This document shows, piece after piece, positions 47,076 through 56,602 of a stretch of DNA of 64,000 nucleotides (within the stretch, counting starts at the first letter, position 1; every line of letters begins with the position of its first letter). A model generated the notes under the pieces. The model had not been told where the DNA came from. It saw only the letters and a program-made list of their open reading frames with translations, and made no database searches. Origin of the DNA: Pseudomonas farris (GTDB lineage Bacteria > Pseudomonadota > Gammaproteobacteria > Pseudomonadales > Pseudomonadaceae); contig NZ_JAHSTV010000003.1 in assembly GCF_019145235.1 (NCBI RefSeq), positions 124,001 through 188,000 of the forward strand, read 5' to 3'. Both the position numbers and the translations under genes were made by a program.

Positions 47076-49988
47076 ATGCCGCTCGCCACGTTGATTCACC
47101 GCGCCAGTCTGCCCAGCCCGCAGGTGTCTGCGGCGCAAGCGCTTGAGCTGTTGAAAGAGCATTACGGGTTGAGCGGACGATTACAGACGCTTGGGAGCCA
47201 GCAGGATCTCAATTTCCGGGTCGACAGCGAGCAGGGGCGTTTCGTCCTGAAAATCTGCCGCGGCGATTACTCGGTCCTGGAGCTGCAAGCCCAGCACGCA
47301 GGGCTCAAGCATCTGGCGGAACATTCCGGCGTGCCGGTGCCTGGAGTGATTGCTGCCAAAAACGGCGCAGACCTTCTCTCCCTTGAGATTGAGGGCCAGG
47401 CTGTGCACGTACGACTGCTTGATTACATCGACGGCCAATCCCTGACGCATCTCGATCACCTAAGCCATTCAGTAGTCGCCGGTTTCGGTCGGCTCTGCGG
47501 CGAAATGGACCTGGCGCTGGCCGGTTTCGATCATCCTGGCCTCGAGCGCACCCTTCAATGGGATGCCCGCCACGCCAATGCGTTGATCGCGCATTTGCTG
47601 CCGGTGATCAAGGATGAGCGGCAACGAGCGTTGATTGCTGAAGCGGCCGAACAGGCCGAGCGCCATTTGCAGCCGCTGGTGGATAAGCTGCCGGTGCAGG
47701 CGATTCACATGGATATCACCGACGACAATGTGGTCTGGCAGCGGGATTCGCAGCGCCAATGGCAGTTGCAGGGCGTCATCGATTTCGGCGATCTGGTTCG
47801 AACCTGGCGGATCACTGATCTGTCGGTGACCTGCGCCGCGCTGCTGCACCATGCCGATGGCGATCCATTTTGCATTTTGCTGGCGGTTCGGGCTTATCAC
47901 GCGGTCAATCCGTTGCCGCATGAAGAGTTGCTAGCGCTATGGCCGCTGATCGTTGCGCGCTCGGCGGTGTTGGTGCTGAGTGGCGAACAGCAGGTCAGCA
48001 TCGATCCGGGCAATGAGTACAGTCGCGACAACCTGACCCATGAGTGGGAAATTTTCCGCGTTGCCACATCGGTGCCATTGGCGTTGATGGAGGCGGCGAT
48101 TCTTAACGCGGTTGGGCAAAGCCTTCCAAGCATCGGCAGCGAGGGCTTCGCGCCATTGTTGCCGAGTCTGGTTGGGCGTGAATTTGCGTTGATCGATCTG
48201 GGCGTGCTCAGTCCGCATTTCGAGGCGGGTAACTGGGAGCAAGAAGGGATCGATCTGCGTTTGTTGACGGAAGCCGCCGAGGCACACGGTCTGGCGGCCA
48301 GTCGATATGGCCAGTATCGTCTGTCCCGCACTCGGCCGGACAGCGCCAGTGAACCGGATACTTTCCCGTTACACGTTGCATTGCGAGTGCCCGACGGCAC
48401 GGCGGTCGAAGCGCCGTTTGCCGGGGTCATCCATATTGAAGGGGAGAACCTGCTGCAACTGGACGGCCCAGAGCTCAGCGTCCGATTGTGGGGTGTGGCC
48501 CCATCGGTACGCAGTAGCGCGGCGCTGGTCAAAGGCCAGGTCCTGGGTTCGGTCAGCGGGCCGTTGATCGTGCAGTTGTGTCGAAGCGCTCAGCTAGACG
48601 CGCCGTTGTTTTGCACACCTTCGCGCGCAGCAGCCTGGCAGGCACTGTGTCCGTCACCTGCCCTGTTGCTGGGCCTGGCCTGTGATGCGGAAGAAGAACT
48701 CGACCCGCAGACATTGCTCGCCCGCCGTGACGCGAGTTTCGCTCGCTCCCAGAAGCACTATTACGTCGACCCGCCGCGCGTCGAGCGTGGCTGGCGCAAT
48801 CACCTGATCGACATGCAGGGTCGCTCTTACCTCGACATGCTCAACAACGTCGCGGTACTGGGTCATGGCCATCCGCGCATGGCCGCCGTTGCCAGCCGGC
48901 AGTGGTCGTTGCTCAACACCAACTCGCGTTTTCACTACGCGGCGATTGCCGAGTTTTCCGAGCGTTTACTGAAGCTGGCACCGGACAGCATGGATCGCGT
49001 ATTTCTGGTCAACAGCGGTACCGAGGCCAATGACTTGGCAATCCGTCTGGCCTGGGCTTATAGCGGCGGTCGCGACATGCTCAGCGTATTGGAGGCTTAT
49101 CACGGCTGGTCAGTGGCAGCGGATGCGGTTTCGACCTCGATTGCCGACAACCCCAAGGCCTTGAGCAGCCGTCCCGATTGGGTGCATCCGGTGACTGCGC
49201 CGAATACCTATCGTGGTGAATTTCGTGGCGTCGACAGCGCGCCGGACTACGTGCGCAGCGTCGAGCACAACCTGGCGAAAATCGCCGAACAGAAACGCCA
49301 ACTGGCCGGTTTCATCTGCGAGCCGGTGTACGGCAATGCCGGCGGTATCTCGCTGCCGCCGGGCTATTTGAAGCAGGTCTATGCGCTGGTCCGCGCTCAG
49401 GGCGGGGTGTGCATCGCCGATGAAGTGCAGGTCGGTTACGGTCGCATGGGCAAATTCTTCTGGGGCTTCGAAGAACAGGGCGTGGTGCCGGACATCATCA
49501 CCATGGCCAAAGGCATGGGTAACGGCCAGCCGTTGGGCGCAGTCATTACCCGCCGGGAAATCGCCGAAGCGCTGGAGGCCGAGGGTTACTTCTTCTCGTC
49601 GGCCGGTGGCAGCCCGGTCAGTTGCCGGATCGGCATGGCGGTGCTGGATGTGATGGAAGAAGAAAAACTCTGGGAGAACGCCCAGGTTGTGGGCGGGTAT
49701 TTCAAGGAACGTCTTGAAGCGTTGATTGATCGGCATCCGTTGGTGGGCGCAGTGCATGGTTCCGGCTTCTATCTGGGCGTGGAGTTGATCCGCAATCGCG
49801 AAACCCTGGAGCCTGCGACTGAAGAAACCACGGCGTTGTGTGATCGCCTTCGTGAGTTGGGGATCTTCATGCAGCCGACTGGCGATGACCTGAACATTCT
49901 CAAGATCAAGCCGCCGATGGTCACGTCGCGTCAAAGCGTGGATTTCTTTGTCGACATGCTGTCGAAGGTTCTCGAAGAAGGGTTGTAA
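47076..49988 (+). CDS. Kinase / class III aminotransferase fusion (possible ammoniophospholyase)
   Basis: The 970-residue product has three parts. Residues about 1-340 are an aminoglycoside-phosphotransferase-fold kinase, with catalytic VQAIHMDITDDNVVW and the metal-binding VIDFGDLVRTWRI. Residues about 400-545 look like a barrel-sandwich/M23-like module (DGTAVEAPFAGVIHIEGENL). Residues about 560-970 are a PLP class III aminotransferase, with FLVNSGTEANDLAIRLAWAY, CIADEVQVGYGRMG and PLP Lys812 in TMAKGMGNGQPLGA. In animals, separate kinase and AGXT2L-type phospholyase proteins of these two kinds break down hydroxylysine. A bacterial fusion could phosphorylate an amino alcohol and then release ammonia and phosphate. 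It lies just upstream of aguBA; its substrate is unproven. Confidence 0.85.
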   Translation: MPLATLIHRASLPSPQVSAAQALELLKEHYGLSGRLQTLGSQQDLNFRVDSEQGRFVLKICRGDYSVLELQAQHAGLKHLAEHSGVPVPGVIAAKNGADLLSLEIEGQAVHVRLLDYIDGQSLTHLDHLSHSVVAGFGRLCGEMDLALAGFDHPGLERTLQWDARHANALIAHLLPVIKDERQRALIAEAAEQAERHLQPLVDKLPVQAIHMDITDDNVVWQRDSQRQWQLQGVIDFGDLVRTWRITDLSVTCAALLHHADGDPFCILLAVRAYHAVNPLPHEELLALWPLIVARSAVLVLSGEQQVSIDPGNEYSRDNLTHEWEIFRVATSVPLALMEAAILNAVGQSLPSIGSEGFAPLLPSLVGREFALIDLGVLSPHFEAGNWEQEGIDLRLLTEAAEAHGLAASRYGQYRLSRTRPDSASEPDTFPLHVALRVPDGTAVEAPFAGVIHIEGENLLQLDGPELSVRLWGVAPSVRSSAALVKGQVLGSVSGPLIVQLCRSAQLDAPLFCTPSRAAAWQALCPSPALLLGLACDAEEELDPQTLLARRDASFARSQKHYYVDPPRVERGWRNHLIDMQGRSYLDMLNNVAVLGHGHPRMAAVASRQWSLLNTNSRFHYAAIAEFSERLLKLAPDSMDRVFLVNSGTEANDLAIRLAWAYSGGRDMLSVLEAYHGWSVAADAVSTSIADNPKALSSRPDWVHPVTAPNTYRGEFRGVDSAPDYVRSVEHNLAKIAEQKRQLAGFICEPVYGNAGGISLPPGYLKQVYALVRAQGGVCIADEVQVGYGRMGKFFWGFEEQGVVPDIITMAKGMGNGQPLGAVITRREIAEALEAEGYFFSSAGGSPVSCRIGMAVLDVMEEEKLWENAQVVGGYFKERLEALIDRHPLVGAVHGSGFYLGVELIRNRETLEPATEETTALCDRLRELGIFMQPTGDDLNILKIKPPMVTSRQSVDFFVDMLSKVLEEGL

Positions 49989-50207
49989 ACACGTGCTCCC
50001 ACAAGGGATTGTATTTAAATTCGATTATTATCTGGGTTAAGTGAGTTATTTTTGACTGGGTGAGTATTTATCGCTTTAAAAGCCGATTTTTATCGGCTAT
50101 AAAGTCGCCATTGCCCACGGTGTGGACGAATCACGCCTAGTGCTGCCTCTTTCTGTCATCGGTCGATGCCACCCTCGACCTTCAAGCACTTGCCCAGGAG
50201 ATGATTC

Positions 50208-51086
50208 ATGAGCCGTATCGTTACCGTCGCCGCTACCCAGATGGCCTGTTCCTGGGACCTTGAAGCCAACATCGAGACCGCTGAGAAGCTGGTCCGTGAG
50301 GCTGCGGCGAAAGGCGCGCAAATCATCCTGATCCAGGAGCTGTTCGAGGCGCCGTACTTCTGCCAGAAACCGAACCCGGATTACCTGCAACTGGCCACGA
50401 CCGTTGAAGATAACGTCGCCATCAAGCATTTTCAGAAAGTCGCCAAAGAACTGCAGGTTGTTCTGCCAATCAGCTTCTACGAATTGGCCGGTCGCGCGCG
50501 TTTCAACAGCATCGCAATCATCGATGCCGACGGCAGCAACCTCGGGATTTATCGTAAAAGCCACATCCCGGACGGCCCTGGCTACCACGAAAAGTACTAC
50601 TTCAACCCGGGCGATACCGGCTTCAAAGTCTGGAACACCCGTTACGCGAAAATCGGCGTGGGCATCTGCTGGGATCAGTGGTTCCCTGAGTGCGCCCGCA
50701 GCATGGCGCTGCAAGGTGCGGAAATCCTGCTCTACCCGACCGCCATCGGCAGCGAGCCACACGACAAGACCATTTCGTCCCGCGACCACTGGCAGCGCGT
50801 GCAACAGGGCCATGCCGGCGCCAACCTGATGCCGCTGATCGCCAGTAACCGTATTGGCAACGAAGAGCAGGACGGCTACGACATCACCTTTTACGGCTCG
50901 TCGTTCATTGCCAACCAGTTTGGCGAGAAAGTCCAAGAGCTGAATGAAACAGAAGAAGGCATTCTGGTTCACAGCTTCGACCTCGATGAGCTGGAGCACA
51001 TCCGCAGCGCATGGGGCTCGTTTCGTGACCGTCGTCCGAACCTGTATGGCGCGATCAAAACCCTCGACGGTTCCCTGGAGTCCTGA
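50208..51086 (+). CDS. aguB: N-carbamoylputrescine amidase
   Basis: AguB hydrolyses N-carbamoylputrescine to putrescine, CO2 and ammonia. The 292-residue nitrilase-fold protein has the Glu-Lys-Cys triad: Glu in LIQELFEAPYFCQ, Lys in IYRKSHIPDGPGY and Cys154 in IGVGICWDQWFPECAR. It precedes aguA by three bases, so the two-step agmatine-to-putrescine pathway is one operon. A 219-base region upstream should hold the promoter; aguR is not in the window. Confidence 0.94.
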   Translation: MSRIVTVAATQMACSWDLEANIETAEKLVREAAAKGAQIILIQELFEAPYFCQKPNPDYLQLATTVEDNVAIKHFQKVAKELQVVLPISFYELAGRARFNSIAIIDADGSNLGIYRKSHIPDGPGYHEKYYFNPGDTGFKVWNTRYAKIGVGICWDQWFPECARSMALQGAEILLYPTAIGSEPHDKTISSRDHWQRVQQGHAGANLMPLIASNRIGNEEQDGYDITFYGSSFIANQFGEKVQELNETEEGILVHSFDLDELEHIRSAWGSFRDRRPNLYGAIKTLDGSLES

Positions 51087-51089
51087 ACC

Positions 51090-52196
51090 ATGACCACGTT
51101 GAACAGCACCCCTCGCACCGACGGCTTTTACATGCCAGCCGAATGGGCACCACAGACCCAGACCTGGATGGTCTGGCCCGAGCGCCCGGACAACTGGCGC
51201 CTGGGCGGCAAACCGGCACAAGCCGCGCATGTGGCGGTGGCCAAGGCCATCGCGCGTTTCGAGCCGGTGACCGTGGCGGTTTCCGCCGGCCAGTACGAAA
51301 ATGCCCGTGCCCGTCTCGACGTGCCGAATATTCGTCTGGTAGAGATGTCCAGCGATGACGCCTGGGTTCGGGATACTGGCCCGACGTTCGTCATCAACAA
51401 CCGCGGCGAAGTCCGTGGTGTGGATTGGGATTTCAATGCCTGGGGCGGTTTCGACGGTGGTCTGTATTCGCCGTGGAACCGTGACTCGCAGGTGGCGGGC
51501 AAGATCCTCGAAATCGAGCGCAGCCCGCGCTACCGCACCGAAGGTTTTGTGCTCGAAGGCGGCTCGATCCATGTCGATGGCGAAGGCACCCTGATCACTA
51601 CCGAAGAGTGCCTGCTCAACCGCAATCGCAACCCGCACATGGACCGCGCGCAGATCGAAGCGGTGCTCGGTGCCAATCTGGCTGTGGATAAAATCATCTG
51701 GTTGCCGGACGGTCTGTTCAACGACGAAACCGACGGTCATGTGGATAACTTCTGCTGCTACGTGCGTCCGGGCGAAGTGCTTCTGGCCTGGACCGATGAC
51801 CCGCAGGACCCGAACTACCCGCGCTGCCAGGCGGCAATGAACGTGCTGCAAAACAGCACCGATGCCAAGGGGCGCCCGTTCACGGTGCACAAGATGCCGA
51901 TTCCCGGGCCGCTGTACGCGACCGAAGACGAGTGCGCTGGCGTGGATCCGGTTGACGGCACTCAGGAACGCAATCCGACCGTTCGTCTGGCTGGCTCTTA
52001 CGTGAACTTCCTGATCGTCAACGGCGGCATCATCGCGCCGAGCTTCGACGACCCGTTGGACGGTCCGGCCAAAGAGATTCTGCAGGCTTTATTCCCGCAG
52101 CACGAAGTGGTCATGGTGCCGGGGCGCGAACTGTTACTGGGGGGCGGTAACATCCATTGCCTTACCCAACAACAGCCCGCGCCGCACAAGGAGTGA
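51090..52196 (+). CDS. aguA: Agmatine deiminase
   Basis: AguA converts agmatine to N-carbamoylputrescine and ammonia. The 368-residue pentein-fold protein shows [40 protein letters not shown], the His region [13 protein letters not shown] and the catalytic Cys near the C-terminus in [13 protein letters not shown]. It follows aguB at once and ends with a strong terminator at 52266-52300. Confidence 0.95.
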   Translation: MTTLNSTPRTDGFYMPAEWAPQTQTWMVWPERPDNWRLGGKPAQAAHVAVAKAIARFEPVTVAVSAGQYENARARLDVPNIRLVEMSSDDAWVRDTGPTFVINNRGEVRGVDWDFNAWGGFDGGLYSPWNRDSQVAGKILEIERSPRYRTEGFVLEGGSIHVDGEGTLITTEECLLNRNRNPHMDRAQIEAVLGANLAVDKIIWLPDGLFNDETDGHVDNFCCYVRPGEVLLAWTDDPQDPNYPRCQAAMNVLQNSTDAKGRPFTVHKMPIPGPLYATEDECAGVDPVDGTQERNPTVRLAGSYVNFLIVNGGIIAPSFDDPLDGPAKEILQALFPQHEVVMVPGRELLLGGGNIHCLTQQQPAPHKE

Positions 52197-52265
52197 GTGA
52201 GGTCGTAACAGCTTAAGTTGATTGCAAAATCGATTGAGCAACGATTTTTCCTCGTCATTTTGCAG

Positions 52266-52300
52266 AAAGCCCGCAGCCCATCAGGACTGCGGGCTTTTTT
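52266..52300 (+). terminator. Rho-independent terminator of aguBA
   Basis: AAAGCCCGCAG and CTGCGGGCTTTTTT form an 11-base stem with a T tract, 70 bases after the aguA stop. Confidence 0.93.
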
Positions 52301-52441
52301 GTATCCACTTGTCGACACTTCGAAAACATTGGCACAGCTCTTGTATCTTCGATGGGGCAACACGGGGAGGGAGAGAACTTCGATGTTCTGTCATAAACCT
52401 TGGATAAGTTAGCCGCTCACAAACCAGGAGAGAGCGCTGAG

Positions 52442-52654
52442 ATGAACGCCGAAATGAATGTGGTGGGCGAGCGGGCATTGCATCCCCTGGCAGTTAACAG
52501 CGAATCGCTCCAGGCCCTGGCGCAGTGGTTGAAGTCCAATGGAACGCGTCAGATCAGGGAACCTGATCCGCGCCGGATGATGATCGAGCGCTACCCCGCT
52601 GGTTTATTCAGCGAGGCAGAACTGGAAGCACTGTGGGATGTGATGGAAGGATAA
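52442..52654 (+). CDS. Small cytoplasmic protein of unknown function
   Basis: A 70-residue product begins MNAEMNVVGERALHPLAVNS at ATG 52442, preceded by AGGAGAGAGCG. It is acidic and mostly helical, ending LFSEAELEALWDVMEG, with an Arg-rich centre (IREPDPRRMMIERYPA). A terminator follows at 52676. I do not recognise a family. The good ribosome site and following terminator support a real single-gene transcript. Confidence 0.7.
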   Translation: MNAEMNVVGERALHPLAVNSESLQALAQWLKSNGTRQIREPDPRRMMIERYPAGLFSEAELEALWDVMEG

Positions 52655-52675
52655 GAAGAAAAACAACGGATTGAT

Positions 52676-52708
52676 AAAAGCGCTGCCGGGAAGGCGGCGC
52701 TTTTTTTT
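52676..52708 (+). terminator. Rho-independent terminator of the small protein gene
   Basis: AAAAGCGCTGCC and GGCGGCGCTTTTTTTT form the stem around GGGAA with a long T tract, 22 bases after the stop. Confidence 0.9.
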
Positions 52709-52741
52709 GGGGCGAAGGATTTCATGATCACTGGAGATCAA

Positions 52742-52832
52742 TGTGGGAGCGGGCTTGCTCGCGAAAGCGGTATGCCAGTCAACGAAGATGTTGAACATGA
52801 TGGCCCCTTCGCGAGCAAGCCCGCTCCCACAA
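52742..52832. repeat. REP-type doublet
   Basis: TGTGGGAGCGGGCTTGCTCG and its inverse flank about 40 bases. The rest of the 356-base space up to the DsbA-like gene shows nothing recognisable. Confidence 0.88.
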
Positions 52833-53010
52833 GGTTTTGCATTGTTTAGAAGATTCAGGTTCCGGTCATGTCGCCCATAACCTGGCGGAAATAGAAAGTA
52901 TTCGACCGATTCATGAAACAGACTGAAAGCCATTCCAGCGTTTTTCCGAAACTTTCTGGGGATTAATCTGCCGGCATTGAGTTTTCCCACTTTGTTGCCG
53001 GAGTCTTCCC

Positions 53011-53682
53011 ATGATCCTTCACTACATTTACGACCCATTGTGCGGCTGGTGCTACGGCGCCAAACCATTGGTGCAGGCCGCCCAAAGCGTGCTGCCAGTG
53101 ATCGCCCACGGTGGCGGCATGATGAGCGGCGCCAATCGCCAAACCGTTTCGCCACAACTGCGCAATTACGTCATGCCCCATGACCGACGCATCGCCGAGT
53201 ACACCGGCCAGCCGTTTGGTGAGGCATATTTTGAAGGCTTGCTGCGCGATGAGACGGCGGTGTTCGATTCCACGCCGCCGATTGCCGCTGTGTTGGCAGC
53301 CGAGCAGATCGCTGAGCGCGGTCTTGAAATGCTGGGGCGTTTGCAAACGGCTCATTACGTGGAGGGTCGACGCATTGCTGACACCTCCGTGCTGCTGGAA
53401 CTCGCCACACAAATAGGCCTTGAAGCTGAGGCCTTGCAACTGGCGTTTACTGAAGCCGACACAGAGCGCCATATCAAAGACAGCCGCGCACTCTTGGCCA
53501 AAGTCGGTGGTCAGGGTTTCCCGACCTTCGCGTTGGAACAGGATGGCCAGTTCACCCTGGTCGACATAGGCCCGTGGCTCGGCAAGCCGCAAGCTTTCGC
53601 CCAATGGCTGGGTCAGTCGTTTGCGGCAAAAGAGTCTTCATCCGCGTTTCAAGCCTGTGGCCTCGACGGCTGCGCCCATTGA
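53011..53682 (+). CDS. DsbA-family thioredoxin-fold protein with CGWC active site
   Basis: The 223-residue protein begins MILHYIYDPLCGWCYGAKPL, placing a CGWC redox motif at residues 11-14. It has no signal peptide, so it is probably cytoplasmic. The cis-Pro loop is in GGQGFPTFALEQDG near residue 170. The C-terminus ends SSAFQACGLDGCAH, with two extra cysteines and a terminal histidine that could form a disulfide or bind metal. A SnoaL-like gene follows 17 bases later. Substrate unknown. Confidence 0.82.
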   Translation: MILHYIYDPLCGWCYGAKPLVQAAQSVLPVIAHGGGMMSGANRQTVSPQLRNYVMPHDRRIAEYTGQPFGEAYFEGLLRDETAVFDSTPPIAAVLAAEQIAERGLEMLGRLQTAHYVEGRRIADTSVLLELATQIGLEAEALQLAFTEADTERHIKDSRALLAKVGGQGFPTFALEQDGQFTLVDIGPWLGKPQAFAQWLGQSFAAKESSSAFQACGLDGCAH

Positions 53683-53699
53683 ATTCACCTGGAGTCACC

Positions 53700-54095
53700 A
53701 TGGATAACCTGAGCCTGATCAAAAGCACCTACGAAGGCGCCAACTCCCAGGAGAACGCTCGCAATACCGCCGCGGCGCTGGCCGATGACGCCCGCTGGAC
53801 CGAAGCGGCGGGTTTTCCCTACGCCGGGACCTATGTCGGTTTCGACGCTATCGTCGAAAATGTCTTCAAGCGCCTGGCCACCGAGTGGGAAGATTTTCAG
53901 TTCAAGGTCGAGAACTATGTCGCACAGGGCGACAAGGTGTTTGCCTACGGTAATTACAGCGGCATCTACAAAGCCACCGGCCGCCCGATGAATGCTCGGG
54001 TCGCTCACTTGTGGACCTTGGCCAACGGCCAAGTCACGCATTTCGAACAATTCGTCGACAGCCATACCGTGCAATTGGCTATCGCTGACAAGTGA
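53700..54095 (+). CDS. SnoaL/NTF2-like protein
   Basis: The 131-residue protein has the NTF2-like cone fold pattern of SnoaL/ketosteroid-isomerase relatives: MDNLSLIKSTYEGANSQENA, ARWTEAAGFPYAGTYVGFDA and a C-terminal VAHLWTLANGQVTHFEQFVD. It begins 17 bases after the DsbA-like gene with GGAGTCACC as ribosome site, so the two probably form one transcript that ends at 54211-54249. Ligand unknown. Confidence 0.82.
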   Translation: MDNLSLIKSTYEGANSQENARNTAAALADDARWTEAAGFPYAGTYVGFDAIVENVFKRLATEWEDFQFKVENYVAQGDKVFAYGNYSGIYKATGRPMNARVAHLWTLANGQVTHFEQFVDSHTVQLAIADK

Positions 54096-54137
54096 TTTCT
54101 TAGACGATTTTCGCCTATTTACAGACGATTCCTGAAA

Positions 54138-54167
54138 TTGACACCTTATTTAGCGCGCAGATAGGAT
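54138..54167 (+). promoter_or_regulatory. Sigma-70-like promoter upstream of the porin gene
   Basis: TTGACA at 54138 and TAGGAT at 54162, 18 bases apart, form a good promoter match. It lies 44 bases before the hairpin terminator, so a transcript towards the porin would have to pass that hairpin. Confidence 0.4.
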
Positions 54168-54210
54168 GCGCCCAACGCCTGTGGCTAACCGCCATGACTT
54201 ACAAAACAAT

Positions 54211-54249
54211 AAAAGGCCCGCCGCGAATTTTCGTGGGCGGGCCTTTTTG
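54211..54249 (+). terminator. Rho-independent terminator between the SnoaL-like gene and the porin
   Basis: AAAAGGCCCGCC and GGGCGGGCCTTTTT form a strong stem around GCGAATTTTCGT with a T tract. Confidence 0.9.
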
Positions 54250-54332
54250 TTTTTGGCGGTGAAAAAAGAGCGCGATAGCGCCGTTTCAGCGGTTCGACAC
54301 AGCGCGTATCAACCCGTAATAAGGAAAATAAC

Positions 54333-55619
54333 ATGTTGAACAAGCGGATCAGCCTGATCGCATTGGGGATGTTGAGCGCCACTCAGGCCATGGCTAACGA
54401 CCAGGCCGAGTCCAAGGGTTTTGTTGAAGACAGCAGCCTCAAAGTGCTGCTGCGCAACGCCTATATCAATCGTGACTATAAAGACGGCAACCAGGACAAA
54501 GCCGAATGGGGCCAAGCGGCCATCGGTACTTTCTCGTCTGGTTTCACCCAAGGCACCGTCGGTGTGGGTGTGGACGCCTTCGGTCTGTACGCACTGCGTC
54601 TGGACGGCGGCAAAGGCCGCAGCGGCGCCGGTGGTATCGACTTCTTCAAACAGGGCGATAGCGGCAACGCAGCTGACGACCTGTCGAAGGGTGGCGCGGC
54701 AGTCAAGTTCCGTCTTTCCAGCACCACGCTGACCTATGGCGACCAGATGCCGGCCCTGCCGGTGCTGAACTACGACAACTCGCGCCTGCTGCCGGAAAGC
54801 TACACCGGCACCCTGATCACCTCCAAGGAGATCAAAGGCCTGGAGCTGAACGCAGGTCGCTTCACCGCCGAATCGCGCAAAAGTGCTGAAGGCCGTGACA
54901 GCGGTGGCTTGAAGTCGATCAACGTGTTGGGCGGTAGCTACCAATTCACCGAACAGTTCAAGGCTGCGCTGTACGCGTCCGACGTCGAAGACGTGCTGAA
55001 GAAACAGTACGTGAACGCTAACTACGTGTTCCTTTTCGACAAGGATCAGTCCCTGACCCTGGACTTCAACGGTTACCGCACCAAGCTGGACGATTCCTAC
55101 GTCCGCGAAAGCGGTGCTACCGGCGACGACAACAAGATCTGGAGCCTGGCAGCGACCTTCGCCACCGGTCCGCACTCGTTCACTCTCGCTCACCAACGCA
55201 GCACCGGCGACAGCAACCTGGGCTACGCCTACGGCGGCTATCAGAAGGATCAAGGTCGCGTCGGCGACGGCGGCAACACCATCTATCTGGCGAACTCCTA
55301 CTGGTCCGACTTCAACGCCGAAGACGAACGCAGCTGGCAGCTGGGCTACGGTCTGGACTTCCGCGCTTTCGGCGTTCCTGGCCTGAGCTACAACGTTGCC
55401 TACGTGCGCGGTGACAACATCACCACCTCCACCAGCGAAGGCGGCACCGAGCGCGAGATCTTCAACCAGTTCAAGTACGTTGTGCAAAGTGGCCCGGCCA
55501 AAGATTTGAGTGTGAAGGTGCGCAGCTCGATCCTGCGCGTATCGCAGAAGTCCAGCGAGTACAACGTCAGCGGCAACGAACTGCGTGTCTTCGTGGATTA
55601 CCCGATCAACATCTTCTAA
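54333..55619 (+). CDS. OprD-family outer-membrane porin (OprE/OprQ-like)
   Basis: The 428-residue protein has a signal peptide ending SATQAMA before NDQAESKGFVED, then the 18-strand OprD-type barrel with alternating polar strands, ASN/Tyr-rich loops and the final strand ELRVFVDYPINIF ending in Phe. GGVDxF-type (GGIDFFKQGDSGNA) and SYRYDTQ-like regions match OprE/OprQ, which favour amino acids or small organic acids. AAGGAAAATAAC lies before the ATG. It ends with a terminator. Confidence 0.9.
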   Translation: MLNKRISLIALGMLSATQAMANDQAESKGFVEDSSLKVLLRNAYINRDYKDGNQDKAEWGQAAIGTFSSGFTQGTVGVGVDAFGLYALRLDGGKGRSGAGGIDFFKQGDSGNAADDLSKGGAAVKFRLSSTTLTYGDQMPALPVLNYDNSRLLPESYTGTLITSKEIKGLELNAGRFTAESRKSAEGRDSGGLKSINVLGGSYQFTEQFKAALYASDVEDVLKKQYVNANYVFLFDKDQSLTLDFNGYRTKLDDSYVRESGATGDDNKIWSLAATFATGPHSFTLAHQRSTGDSNLGYAYGGYQKDQGRVGDGGNTIYLANSYWSDFNAEDERSWQLGYGLDFRAFGVPGLSYNVAYVRGDNITTSTSEGGTEREIFNQFKYVVQSGPAKDLSVKVRSSILRVSQKSSEYNVSGNELRVFVDYPINIF

Positions 55620-55637
55620 TGATCGCTTGAGTTGGAT

Positions 55638-55667
55638 AAAAGCCCCGACTGGTTCGGGGTTTTTTTT
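55638..55667 (+). terminator. Rho-independent terminator of the porin gene
   Basis: CCCCGA and TTCGGGG form the stem around CTGG with eight T residues, about 20 bases after the stop. Confidence 0.88.
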
Positions 55668-55842
55668 CGCCTCGTAACTTTGGAAAAATACTGAAAACTG
55701 CTGTTTTCGATCGCAAAAAGTCGAATTAAAGCAACTTCATACTGCGTTTCAATCAACGCTTGATATGCCTGAAATTCTTTCTCATGGGCCGCAAATCCTG
55801 CACCTACTAGATTAAGCCGCTAAATGCAGTGGAGACCTAGTA

Positions 55843-56589
55843 ATGATCGTTTTGAACAGAGAAGTTGGCGAATCGCTACGGCGCGACAAATATGTCAACG
55901 TCCAGGGAGCCGACTTCAATCTCTTCGGTCATTTTTCCGACTTCGTCAGATTGACCAAAAGTTGGGAAAGCATGGAGCCGGACAGTTATTACGGCCAAGC
56001 CGATGCGGGCATGCGTTTTCGTCGTTACAGCGATTTCGAATACAACCCCGTAACTCGTGACTTGAAGCAGCTGGAACACCGCGCCTACGTGCAATCGAAG
56101 GCCAACAACAGCTATGTCGGCGGACTGGAGCGGCACTTCCAGGACTTCTCCAATGAAGTCATCAATTCGCCGGTGATGCGCAGCCTCATCGATGTGGATT
56201 TCGAGGTGTACAAAAACGTATTACCGCCGGAGTTGCATGATGAGATCTGGCAATGCCAGATCCATCAGATCCGCATTGAGATCAAGCCAGGCAAGCAACT
56301 GGAAATCACCCCTGAGGGCATTCACTGCGACGGTTATCCATTCAGCGGTGTGCATTTCTGGGGTCGTAATAACGTGGATGGGGCGGAGAGCCGCTTGTAT
56401 TCGGCCCAAGAGGAACAATTGGCGGCGACGACTTATCTGGAAATCCTCGACACCACCTACTTCCTCGATCGCGACATGCGTCACTACGTGACACCGGCAC
56501 GCAACACCCACGCTCACGAAATGGCCTATCGGCAGATTCTGGCCATTTCCTTCTCGCGGCCCGGGACCGCTTTCGACATTGTTCGCTGA
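55843..56589 (+). CDS. 2-oxoglutarate/Fe(II) dioxygenase, L-isoleucine-dioxygenase-like
   Basis: The 248-residue protein matches the 2OG-Fe dioxygenase family (Pfam 2OG-Fe_Oxy_2) that includes bacterial L-isoleucine 4-hydroxylase. The iron ligands are His161 and Asp163 in PEGIHCDGYPFSGVHFWGR, with a distal His in RNTHAHEMAYRQILAISFSR and the 2-oxoglutarate Arg in that segment. Such enzymes hydroxylate free aliphatic amino acids. A GNAT gene and an AzlCD exporter follow on the same strand, which suggests making and exporting a hydroxylated amino acid. The substrate is not proven. Confidence 0.82.
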   Translation: MIVLNREVGESLRRDKYVNVQGADFNLFGHFSDFVRLTKSWESMEPDSYYGQADAGMRFRRYSDFEYNPVTRDLKQLEHRAYVQSKANNSYVGGLERHFQDFSNEVINSPVMRSLIDVDFEVYKNVLPPELHDEIWQCQIHQIRIEIKPGKQLEITPEGIHCDGYPFSGVHFWGRNNVDGAESRLYSAQEEQLAATTYLEILDTTYFLDRDMRHYVTPARNTHAHEMAYRQILAISFSRPGTAFDIVR

Positions 56590-56602
56590 ACAGCTAGATC
56601 CC

